Assembly: GCA_964439415.1 (NCBI GenBank)
Contig: CAYTOJ010000055.1
Location: forward strand, 1 to 12,352
Source: CAYTOJ01 sp964439415
GTDB taxonomy: Bacteria > Pseudomonadota > Alphaproteobacteria > Rickettsiales > CAZAGG01
Length of the DNA stretch: 12,352 bases
Direction of reading: 5' to 3'
Of this stretch, positions 6,733 to 12,352 are shown piece by piece; the stretch's first letter is position 1, and every line of letters starts with the position of its first letter. The position numbers and the translations under genes were made by a program. Under the pieces are notes generated by a model that searched no databases, was not told where the DNA came from, and worked only from the letters and a program-made list of their open reading frames with translations.

Positions 6733-8454
6733 ATGCTTAAGCTCTATTTAATTTTAAGCATTAAGAAACAACTGGAAGTGGCGCTTAAATCCATAAGGAA
6801 TATCAGGCCGCAGGCCAAGAATATCGTAGCGTTCAGTGCGCTGGCGATGATTCTTTTCTGCATTCTGGTGGTGTTCAAAGCCTCCCGTGGCTATGATACC
6901 GCGCTGGAGGAAGGGCGCATAAACAGTGAGCGTTTATGTAAGTCAGTATCTGATCATGCCGGGCTTACTTTTTCAGCGGTGGACATGAATCTGCGTTTTA
7001 TTGCGGACAGCCAGAGCGAAAAATTAAAGCAAGGTCAGGACATCAGCCAGGATATTAAAGCCCTGGTAGATGCAAGCAACCAGATCGCCGGTATTATTGT
7101 GTTTAGCTCTGATGGGAGCCTTCAAGCTCAAGCCTTTAAACCTGCGTATGAGGATTTAACCTCCACCGTAGCGGCGCTACCGCTTGCGGAGACTTTTAAG
7201 GAAATACTGCTGAAAGGCGCTGGCAGCAATGCGGTATGGAGCATCGAGCGGGAGGATTTTGGCCGCTCCCGCGTGTTGGTAACAGCCAGAAATATAGGGG
7301 AGGCGGGGGTTATTGCCGCAGTGTTAGACCCTAAATATTTTCTGGATTATTTCGCATCCGTAGAGCCGGGCAGAAAAAGTTTTATGGGGCTTGCTACTGT
7401 GGATGGCAAGGTTCTGGTAAACGGGTCGGAATCCGTGGAGAATGCAGGCGAGCTGATCCGCGAGGTTATAAGCAATCGCGGCGATATGGATGGCTCCCAG
7501 GCAATCTCCAACATCACTACGTTTAATAATTCGCTGAAGATTTATTCCTATAAGTTTCTGGATAATTTCAATATCGCGGTTTTCGTAGCATTGGATCAGG
7601 AAGATTTCCTGCACGCCTGGGGTCAGAGCGTCGCCAAGGATATAGGATTCATAATTATTTTCGGTATTTTTGCGGCTGTTCTGTCATACTTCCTGCTTGC
7701 CATGTCCAGACAGATTCTGCGGGTGCAGGAATCAGAGGCTACCGCAGTTCTGGCCAGCCAGGCGAAATCGGAATTCCTTGCCAACATGAGCCACGAACTC
7801 AGAACGCCGCTTAACGCTATTATCGGATTTTCTGAAATGCTGGATTCCGGCTACTTCGGCAATATGAACCCAAGGCAGAAGGAAAGGGTGCATGATATTA
7901 ACCTCTGCGGTAATCACCTGCTGCAACTGATTAACGATATTCTGGATTTCTCCAAAGGCGAGGCCGGAAAACTGGCACTGCATGAGGAGGAAATAGTGCT
8001 TGCAGATGTTGTTCAGGAATGCATCCGCATGATGACTGATAAAGCTAAAGCCGCCGGGGTTTTGGTGGATACTGATTTTGCGCCGGATCAATCCCACCTG
8101 CTGCACGCGGATAAACGGAAAGTCAGGCAGATTATACTTAATCTCCTTTCCAATTCCCTGAAATTCACGCCCGAAGGCGGCTGCGTCACCATCAAAGGCG
8201 GGCAGGATGCTAAGGGCAACTATATGCTCAGCATAACTGATACCGGCATCGGCATCCCGGAGCATGAAATACCCAAGGCGCTGTCGGTATTTGGCCAGGT
8301 ACACCGGGATTTAAGCCATGAGGGAACCGGCCTGGGGCTGCCCCTGTGCGGCATGTTCATGGAACTGCACGGCGGCCGTTTACTGCTGGAGAGCAGAGTT
8401 GGCATCGGCACGGTTGTAAAGCTCATCTTCCCCGCCTTTCGTGTAGTGAAGTAA
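6733..8454 (+). CDS. PleC/DivJ-like membrane sensor histidine kinase
   Basis: Inner-membrane histidine kinase of 573 residues. A first membrane helix (about 31-49) and a second (about 302-324) enclose a periplasmic domain of about 250 residues whose size and layout fit a double Cache-type sensor. A short linker then leads to HisKA with FLANMSHELRTPLNAIIGFSEML (phosphoacceptor His354). The ATPase domain has N box NLLSNSLKFTPEGG (Asn474), G1 DTGIGIP (503-509) and G2 GTGLGLPL (531-538). The HisKA region, including HLLQLINDILDFSKGEAGK, closely resembles the PleC/DivJ group that controls cell-cycle and polar development through DivK/PleD in alphaproteobacteria. There is no receiver domain and no adjacent response regulator, so the partner is unknown. 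The first 30 residues are basic and cytoplasmic; a later start such as GTG at codon 16 cannot be excluded. Confidence 0.9.
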   Translation: MLKLYLILSIKKQLEVALKSIRNIRPQAKNIVAFSALAMILFCILVVFKASRGYDTALEEGRINSERLCKSVSDHAGLTFSAVDMNLRFIADSQSEKLKQGQDISQDIKALVDASNQIAGIIVFSSDGSLQAQAFKPAYEDLTSTVAALPLAETFKEILLKGAGSNAVWSIEREDFGRSRVLVTARNIGEAGVIAAVLDPKYFLDYFASVEPGRKSFMGLATVDGKVLVNGSESVENAGELIREVISNRGDMDGSQAISNITTFNNSLKIYSYKFLDNFNIAVFVALDQEDFLHAWGQSVAKDIGFIIIFGIFAAVLSYFLLAMSRQILRVQESEATAVLASQAKSEFLANMSHELRTPLNAIIGFSEMLDSGYFGNMNPRQKERVHDINLCGNHLLQLINDILDFSKGEAGKLALHEEEIVLADVVQECIRMMTDKAKAAGVLVDTDFAPDQSHLLHADKRKVRQIILNLLSNSLKFTPEGGCVTIKGGQDAKGNYMLSITDTGIGIPEHEIPKALSVFGQVHRDLSHEGTGLGLPLCGMFMELHGGRLLLESRVGIGTVVKLIFPAFRVVK

Positions 8455-8536
8455 ATACCGCTATTATTAGCCTATACTATAACCCTTCTTTAATGGTTCT
8501 GGGATTAAAACCATAGGATATATTAGGGGGGTAGGG

Positions 8537-9766
8537 ATGGCACTTTTAAATGGCACTGAAAATGCGGATTCTTTAACCGGCGATGCTGTGGCTGATACCA
8601 TTTACGGCGGGCTGGAGAGCGATACCATCAACGGCGGTGATGGTAATGATATTATTTTTGGTGGACGAGGCTACGCAGATTCCCTTGATATTGGCGATAA
8701 TATCCAGTCAGGCGCGGGGGCGGATATTGTGTATGCCAACGCTGGTGATGACACGGTATCCAACGCCAGCGGCGGGGCTGATACTATTTATGGTGGCCTG
8801 GGGAATGATACGCTGCTTGGCGGCGGCGATGCTGATATTATCAGCGGTGGCGGCGGGGCGGATAACCTGGCGGGAAGCCTGGGGGCTGACAGTATCTACG
8901 GTGGCAACGGCCTGGCCGACCCGCTGGATGGGGCGGATACCATAGATGGTGGTGCCGGGGCTGACCTGATATTCGGCAATGCGGGGGAGGATGTTATAAC
9001 CAACGCCAGTGGCGGGGCGGATACTCTGCACGGCGGACTTGGCAACGATATAATCACCGGCGGGGCGGATGCGGAAGCCTTATTCGGCGGTGGCGGCTTT
9101 GATATTCTAACCGGCGGCAGCGGGGCTGATACTATCTGCGGCGGCGGCGGCGTGGCTGACTCCACCGATTCCGCCGATTCCATCATCAGTGGTGCTGGGG
9201 CGGATACTGTGTATGGCAACGCCGGGGCGGATACCATCCAGGGAACTGAGAACGGCGGTAAGGATGTTGTTATTGCCGGGGCAGGGAATGACGTAGTGGA
9301 TTACTCCATAAATGTGGATGCCGTACTGCTTTATGGGAATGATGGACACGACCTGCTGACCGGCTCAGATGCTGGCGATACACTATCAGGTTCAACCGGG
9401 AACGATACCTTAAACGGCGGCGCAGGTAACGACACGCTGTATTCCGATGGCGGTTTCGATGTTGACATGCTGACAGGCGGAACAGGTAACGATACCTATA
9501 AATTCACGCGGGAAAGCGGTGTGACTTATATAGTGGGCTTTGAAAATCCCGGCACGACAGTTGGCGATATTATCCATATTGATCCCAAACTCTTTTCCAC
9601 CACCACGCAGGTTCTGGATAACGTGATCTATAGCGGCGGCAACGCTGTGGTGTTATTGGATAACCCGTTTGAGAAAGTCTATGACCCAACCGTCAGCGCC
9701 AATGTTATTATCCTTGTAGGCGTTACATCCGGCCTTACCATTGCTGATTTTTCCATTACTGCTTGA
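8537..9766 (+). CDS. RTX-repeat (haemolysin-type calcium-binding) protein
   Basis: A 409-residue protein made almost wholly of glycine- and aspartate-rich nonapeptides of the GGxGxDxux type (for example GGLGNDTLLG, GGAGNDTLYS), which fold into a calcium-binding beta-roll. Such proteins are exported unfolded by type I secretion using a C-terminal signal. The last 80 residues lose the repeats (NDTYKF, GDIIHIDP, LTIADFSITA) and resemble the C-terminal secretion region of serralysin-like proteins. There is no N-terminal catalytic domain and no Sec signal. Residues 79-158 and 159-238 form two 80-residue higher-order repeats with a partial third before them. AGGGGGG (8525-8531) precedes the ATG by 5 bases. 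No ABC exporter, membrane-fusion protein or TolC gene is in the window. Role unknown: adhesin, surface layer or biofilm matrix are possible. Confidence 0.9.
   Translation: MALLNGTENADSLTGDAVADTIYGGLESDTINGGDGNDIIFGGRGYADSLDIGDNIQSGAGADIVYANAGDDTVSNASGGADTIYGGLGNDTLLGGGDADIISGGGGADNLAGSLGADSIYGGNGLADPLDGADTIDGGAGADLIFGNAGEDVITNASGGADTLHGGLGNDIITGGADAEALFGGGGFDILTGGSGADTICGGGGVADSTDSADSIISGAGADTVYGNAGADTIQGTENGGKDVVIAGAGNDVVDYSINVDAVLLYGNDGHDLLTGSDAGDTLSGSTGNDTLNGGAGNDTLYSDGGFDVDMLTGGTGNDTYKFTRESGVTYIVGFENPGTTVGDIIHIDPKLFSTTTQVLDNVIYSGGNAVVLLDNPFEKVYDPTVSANVIILVGVTSGLTIADFSITA
8771..9250 (+). repeat. Two 240-bp in-frame repeats inside the RTX gene
   Basis: The blocks 8771-9010 and 9011-9250 each encode 80 residues with the same order: GGADT, GGLGND, GGGG, GADxI, a non-canonical (L/V)AD spacer, GAGAD, GNAG. 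Equal length and matching interruptions show segmental duplication rather than only the 9-residue RTX period. An earlier, shorter block (about residues 17-78) shares the second half. Confidence 0.75.
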
Positions 9767-9775
9767 TGTATATGG

Positions 9776-10030
9776 CTATATGTGCAGGGCTGTTCAGTGC
9801 TGTAGTATTAACCTTCATAACGCCTTAGTGTTGGCACTGCCTCTCGGCTTCCCCTCCCGTTTACGGGGGTGGCTAGGGGGGGCATCTTTCTTCTTCTCAT
9901 AGTACCAACACATGCCCCCCCTTAATCCCCTTTGTGCACGGGAGGGAGACAAGCAATGAACATTTACGACAGCAGACCTGGCGTGTTGTAAATTTATAAA
10001 TCTAGCACTGAACAGCCCTGACTATATGTG
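9776..10030. mobile_element. MITE-like element with terminal inverted repeats and flanking direct repeat
   Basis: Terminal inverted repeats of 17 bp match perfectly: CAGGGCTGTTCAGTGCT at 9785-9801 and its complement at 10004-10020. Just outside is the direct repeat CTATATGTG (9776-9784 and 10022-10030), which looks like a target-site duplication of about 9 bp. The element itself is about 237 bp (9785-10021) and too short for a transposase, so it would depend on one encoded elsewhere. It fills most of the gap between the RTX gene and brnT, starting 9 bases after the RTX stop codon. The parent transposon family is not recognised. Its centre carries a GC-rich nested inverted repeat (listed separately). 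Confidence 0.75.
9852..9946. repeat. GC-rich nested inverted repeat inside the MITE-like element
   Basis: CCCTCCCGT (9852-9860) pairs with ACGGGAGGG (9938-9946), and AGGGGGGGCAT (9875-9885) pairs with ATGCCCCCCCT (9912-9922), leaving a 26-base pyrimidine-rich loop. It can form one long imperfect hairpin. It may be a separate repeat that landed in the MITE, or the structural core of the MITE. No gene is seen in it. Confidence 0.65.
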
Positions 10031-10057
10031 AGAAGTACTGGTATTCAGTAGTGTTTT

Positions 10058-10498
10058 ATGATAAAGTTCGAATGGGATGAAGCAAATAACCAGGCAAACA
10101 TTGCTAAACACGGCTTGGATTTCTGTAGTGCATCCAGAGTATTTCTTGATTCGTATATGGTTGAATACGAAGAAATTGGCTATACCCATCGCACTTCAAG
10201 AATGCGGTAGGTATATCTTTTATATATTTTGCGCATGGCCGCCAATCCAGCCGAATCCGCGTTTATACTGCTCGCGAATTAACTGCAATAAATCCACACT
10301 CTTCATACGCGAGCAGTATACCATGGTGAGCTACGTTGGAATGCAGTGGGCATGGTGGAGGGTAGGCTGCTTCATGTCACATACACAGAGCGTGGAGATG
10401 GGTATCGCATAATCTCAGCAAGAGGGCTGAACCGCATGAAAAAAGAAAATATCACGAAATATAACTTGAACCCGAAAAGTCCCCCGGAGGCAGATTGA
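10058..10498 (+). pseudogene. brnT: BrnT-family toxin gene interrupted by palindromic repeat copy C
   Basis: BrnT is a RelE-fold ribonuclease toxin. The first 42 codons from ATG 10058 encode a typical BrnT start (MIKFEWDEANNQANIAKHG). The remainder resumes at 10325 (GELRWNAVGMVEG, VTYTERGDGYRIISARGLNRMKKENI) and ends with TGA at 10496-10498. Removing about 141 bases (10184-10324) would restore a 99-codon gene, the normal BrnT size. Both halves are in the same frame, but the insert carries in-frame stops (TAG at 10208 and two TAA codons further on). The product would be a fragment of 50 residues lacking the catalytic part. The partner gene 15 bases downstream is intact, so the toxin is probably silenced while the antitoxin remains. 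Confidence 0.88.
10181..10320 (+). repeat. Interspersed palindromic repeat, copy C (inside brnT)
   Basis: About 140 bp, same orientation as copy B. Hairpin 1 pairs 10181-10195 with 10201-10215 (loop TCAAG, with two mismatches and one wobble) and is followed by TCTTTTATATATTTT. The left arm GCGCATGG of hairpin 2 is kept (from 10231) but its right arm is degenerate. Hairpin 3 is a perfect 13-bp stem (10264-10276 with 10308-10320). The surrounding brnT reading frame defines the inserted segment closely, which shows that this family has moved. Exact ends cannot be fixed because the junctions share short TAT/ACC matches. Confidence 0.88.
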
Positions 10499-10513
10499 TC
10501 CAGGTTTGATGCT

Positions 10514-10798
10514 ATGAGTGACCGTGAGCGTCACGAGGCGGCTTTGTCTGATCCCGATTCACAGCCTGCCACTGAATTACAGCTTGCCAGAATGCGCCGT
10601 TCACCGAATCTGAAAGCAATACGCAGCCGTCTGAATATGACACAGGAAGAATTCGCCTGTGCTTTTTTGCTTTCACTCGGTTCAGTACGGGACTCGGAGC
10701 AGGGCAATCATTATCCCGACCATGCCGGGCGAGCATATTTGAGGGTAATTGAAGCTGATCCTTCCAGCGTTCTGCGGGCTCTGGGAACTGGCTCATAG
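10514..10798 (+). CDS. XRE-family helix-turn-helix antitoxin partner of BrnT
   Basis: A 94-residue DNA-binding protein placed 15 bases after brnT. Residues 34-65 form a helix-turn-helix (KAIRSRLNMTQEEFACAF), followed by RAYLRVIEADPSSVLRAL. The N-terminal MSDRERHEAALSDPDSQP and this tail are typical of the short XRE proteins encoded after BrnT in alphaproteobacteria, where they replace the usual BrnA. It should neutralise the toxin and repress the operon. One oddity: the usual LRDWEQG reads VRDSEQG here, with Ser61 in place of Trp, perhaps drift after loss of the toxin. Start ATG 10514 is chosen because the ATG at 10509 meets a stop at once. A frame of the same length on the opposite strand is a shadow. 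Confidence 0.85.
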   Translation: MSDRERHEAALSDPDSQPATELQLARMRRSPNLKAIRSRLNMTQEEFACAFLLSLGSVRDSEQGNHYPDHAGRAYLRVIEADPSSVLRALGTGS

Positions 10799-10813
10799 TG
10801 GCTTATCGTGTAG

Positions 10814-10843
10814 CTTTTACCAGTCGAACATGAACCTGAGGCT
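10814..10843 (-). pseudogene. Relic of a pilin-like gene 3' end
   Basis: On the minus strand this encodes LSLRFMFDW followed by TAA (10817-10815 region). It matches the last residues of the pilin-like protein at 11526 (CSLRFMFDW, stop). The 26 bases 10818-10843 and 11527-11552 differ only at silent third positions (CTC/CTA Leu, AGG/AGA Arg); the stop codons also differ, TAA versus TAG. Upstream of the relic the frame soon meets a stop and nothing else pilin-like remains. Either a tandem pilin paralogue was mostly lost, or a mobile segment carrying dinJ-yafQ duplicated the gene end on integration. Confidence 0.6.
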
Positions 10844-10906
10844 TAACTCTATTTGTTGCCTTTATTCATACAAATTTTTCATCTCTGCTGGAAAATAGTG
10901 ATGGAA

Positions 10907-10941
10907 ATTGTATATAATATCCTATACAATCAAATTGATTG
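10907..10941 (+). promoter_or_regulatory. dinJ-yafQ promoter with operator-like palindromes
   Basis: TATAAT (10913-10918) is a perfect -10 box; TGGAAA (10889-10894) is a weak -35 at 18 bases. Overlapping it, ATTGTATA (10907-10914) is inverted as TATACAAT (10923-10930). Next to it is a 15-bp perfect palindrome, CAATCAA-A-TTGATTG (10927-10941). DinJ-type ribbon-helix-helix antitoxins repress their own operons through such palindromes, so autoregulation is likely. Confidence 0.6.
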
Positions 10942-10951
10942 GAACAGTTGC

Positions 10952-10957
10952 AGGAGG
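10952..10957 (+). promoter_or_regulatory. Ribosome binding site that fixes the dinJ start
   Basis: AGGAGG lies 8 bases before ATG 10966. It selects that start over the earlier in-frame TTG/GTG-like codon near 10939, whose extra nine codons also overlap this site. Confidence 0.8.
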
Positions 10958-10965
10958 TTATCTGT

Positions 10966-11223
10966 ATGCGGAAAGAACAGGCCAACTTTAGGTTGGACGC
11001 ACAAGCCAAGGCGCAAGCGTACCAGATTTTAGATGAAATGGGTATTAAACCTACGGATGCGGTTAATATGCTAATGCACCATATTGCAATGTTTGGAGAA
11101 CTGCCATTTCAACCCCGTGTACCAAATAACGAGACACTACAGACGTTTCAAAAAACCGATGCAGGTCAAGACCTCACTTATCACCGTACGGTTAATGACG
11201 TATTTTCTCATCTTAAACTGTAA
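10966..11223 (+). CDS. dinJ: RelB/DinJ-family antitoxin
   Basis: An 85-residue antitoxin of the type II DinJ-YafQ module. The N-terminal half is a ribbon-helix-helix DNA-binding fold (QANFRLDAQAKAQAYQILDEMGIKPTDAVNMLMHHI), followed by GELPFQPRVPN, which is characteristic of DinJ. The C-terminal part should wrap and inhibit YafQ. A strong ribosome site precedes the ATG at 10966. The stop is 2 bases before the toxin start, the usual tight operon. It probably represses its own promoter through the palindromes at 10907-10941. Confidence 0.93.
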   Translation: MRKEQANFRLDAQAKAQAYQILDEMGIKPTDAVNMLMHHIAMFGELPFQPRVPNNETLQTFQKTDAGQDLTYHRTVNDVFSHLKL

Positions 11224-11225
11224 CC

Positions 11226-11498
11226 ATGTATCAGATTGTTACTACCGGGCGGTTTGAGAAGGATGTGAAGCTATCAGCCAAACGCGGAAAAGACCTTGAT
11301 AAATTGAAAGAAATTATGTGTCTACTGGCCAACGGAGATGCATTGCCAGCAAGAAATCGTGACCACAATCTTACAGGCAACTATATTCATCGCCGTGAAT
11401 GTCACATAGAGCCGGACTGGTTGCTGATTTATAAACTGGATAAAGACATTCAGAAAATTATTTTTGAACGTACTGGCACTCATTCTGATTTGTTTTAG
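11226..11498 (+). CDS. yafQ: YafQ-family mRNA interferase toxin
   Basis: A 90-residue RelE/YafQ-type toxin, a ribosome-dependent endoribonuclease that cleaves translated mRNA. Residues matching the known YafQ active site are all present: His47 in RDHNLTG, His60 and Asp64 in ECHIEPDWLLIYK, and His86 in the C-terminal GTHSDLF. Length is normal and no break is seen, so it should be active. It forms an operon with dinJ. The module sits between a pilin gene relic and the pilin-like gene, with convergent orientation to the latter (27 bases between stops). Confidence 0.94.
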   Translation: MYQIVTTGRFEKDVKLSAKRGKDLDKLKEIMCLLANGDALPARNRDHNLTGNYIHRRECHIEPDWLLIYKLDKDIQKIIFERTGTHSDLF

Positions 11499-11525
11499 AA
11501 CGGTGCTGCATGAAGCAGGTGGCAG

Positions 11526-12352
11526 CTACCAGTCGAACATGAATCTTAGGCTGCAGGCAATACTGTCGTTAGTGATATAATAGGCGGAAGCTGATGGGGC
11601 GTTATATGCGCTGCCTGATGTGGCGCAACTGCCAATGCTTGCATGTATGCTGCGAACCTTGCCGATGCCTGGAATGCCATCGTCAATCTTTTTATCAATA
11701 TTAAACGCATCCGCTGGTTTTAAGGCGGCATCTTCGCATATATAGGTGCTACTTTCCTTCCCAAAATACACACCGTTGCTATAAACACCATCCCAGTAGC
11801 TTGAGTTGCCGGACAATGTTTGCCCCGGGTGGAAGCAGTATCCTGCTTTGGAAATAGCCTTGGAGCCGGGAATGTTGGTTCCTATTATTGCGTGCCACAA
11901 TGTGGAAGGTCCGGCGATACCGGTGAAGCTTCCCGGATACAGTCCGGCGGCGGAGAGTTGTTTCCATGCAGTGAAGGCCTCCCCTACGCTGGCCGCTGCT
12001 GCAGGTGCTTCAATCAGTTCATCCCCATCGCCATTGGTTTCACCGGAAAGGTAGGTGGAGATGTTATAGCAATCCCCCGGGATGCAGTTATATTTGAGAT
12101 AAAAGGTATTGAGTGCGGTTTTGATCTGCTCCTGCTCACTGATGATTTTACTGATTTTTGCAGCCCTTATCAAATCCGCCCCGGCGAGTATACCACCCAC
12201 CAGCAGGCCAATTATCACCAGAACTATGGATAACTCCACCAGCGTAAAGCCGCTGTTTTTCTGCTTGACAGGATTTAAAAACCCGTCAGCCTGAGTGCTG
12301 AGTGCTGAGTGCTGAGTGCTGAGTGCTGAGTGCTGAGTGCTGAGTGCTGAGT
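11526..12352 (-). CDS. Type IV pilin/pseudopilin-like protein, 5' end beyond the window
   Basis: Secreted pilin-like subunit with an N-terminal class III signal. The prepilin peptidase site is SG-FTLVELSIVLVIIGLLVGG, with Gly at -1, Phe at +1 (codon 12246-12248) and Glu at +5, followed by the hydrophobic helix used for membrane anchoring and filament assembly. The mature part is 240 residues with KYNCIPGDC, NGDGDE and several Cys that may form disulphides. The frame is open from the cleavage site up to the window edge and has no ATG, GTG or TTG before it, so the start lies outside. The visible leader is at least 34 residues, long for this class. Its upstream part is encoded by a 7-bp tandem repeat giving TQHSALS over and over. 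The GTG at 12239 is inside the mature protein and is not the start. Whether it is a major pilin or a type II secretion pseudopilin is unclear. Confidence 0.85.
   Translation of the reverse strand, partial: SALSTQHSALSTQHSALSTQADGFLNPVKQKNSGFTLVELSIVLVIIGLLVGGILAGADLIRAAKISKIISEQEQIKTALNTFYLKYNCIPGDCYNISTYLSGETNGDGDELIEAPAAAASVGEAFTAWKQLSAAGLYPGSFTGIAGPSTLWHAIIGTNIPGSKAISKAGYCFHPGQTLSGNSSYWDGVYSNGVYFGKESSTYICEDAALKPADAFNIDKKIDDGIPGIGKVRSIHASIGSCATSGSAYNAPSASAYYITNDSIACSLRFMFDW
12291..12352. repeat. Heptanucleotide tandem repeat in the pilin leader
   Basis: CTGAGTG is repeated perfectly for 62 bases, nearly nine units, and continues to the window edge. On the minus strand (CACTCAG) it is open in all three frames and lies inside the pilin-like reading frame, ahead of the cleavage site. 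Seven is not a multiple of three, so gain or loss of one unit shifts the frame. The total length is unknown. Confidence 0.95.

Noticed and set aside
8708..9349. Several antisense open frames within the RTX gene
   Set aside because: GC-rich repeats keep antisense frames open by chance; the products are low-complexity Ser/Pro/Ile stretches.
1118..10320. The three palindromic repeats as a CRISPR array
   Set aside because: Copies are kilobases apart, about 140 bp long, with unrelated sequence between them and no cas genes.
10512..10796. A 94-codon open frame antisense to the XRE antitoxin
   Set aside because: It mirrors the real gene on the opposite strand and has no recognisable features. The plus-strand product matches a known family.
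12237..12239. GTG as start of the pilin-like gene
   Set aside because: It falls inside the conserved FTLVELS segment after the cleavage site, so a start there would remove the signal.

Overview
The window looks like chromosomal DNA of an alphaproteobacterium of middling G+C. The evidence is the FtsZ protein (alphaproteobacterial core, long P/Q-rich linker, C-terminal VPAFLRRK peptide), a PleC/DivJ-like histidine kinase, the tRNA-Ala, and a BrnT plus XRE-type toxin-antitoxin pair. The genus cannot be read from the sequence. Three copies of a structured interspersed palindromic repeat recall the palindromic elements of Rickettsiales-like genomes, but that is an analogy only.

Layout. 1-1045 (minus) is a prephenate dehydrogenase (tyrA) running off the left edge. 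1046-1372 holds its putative promoter, a composite copy (A) of the repeat, and a promoter for tRNA-Ala(UGC) at 1373-1447. 1603-1902 is a small unknown gene convergent with a sensor kinase (1906-3306, minus). That kinase follows ftsZ (3347-4903, minus) in the same direction. Repeat copy B fills 5054-5191, next to the stop codon of a SAM-dependent methyltransferase (5197-5910, minus). The methyltransferase is divergent from an MtnX-like HAD phosphatase (5970-6656, plus). A second, PleC-like kinase (6733-8454) and an RTX-repeat protein (8537-9766) follow.

The right-hand quarter is accessory DNA. A MITE-like element (9785-10021) has 17-bp terminal inverted repeats and a 9-bp flanking direct repeat. 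Next is a brnT toxin gene broken by repeat copy C, its intact XRE-type partner, a short relic of a pilin gene 3' end, and an intact dinJ-yafQ toxin-antitoxin operon with operator-like palindromes over a TATAAT box. Last comes a type IV pilin-like gene on the minus strand. Its leader-coding region is built on a 7-bp tandem repeat that reaches the window edge and stays open in frame.

The core genes (tyrosine synthesis, division, signalling, methylation) do not form one pathway. The main interest is the structured repeat family with paired compensatory changes, its insertion into a toxin gene, the MITE, the duplicated pilin 3' end flanking a toxin-antitoxin module, and a heptanucleotide tract that could make pilin expression phase-variable.
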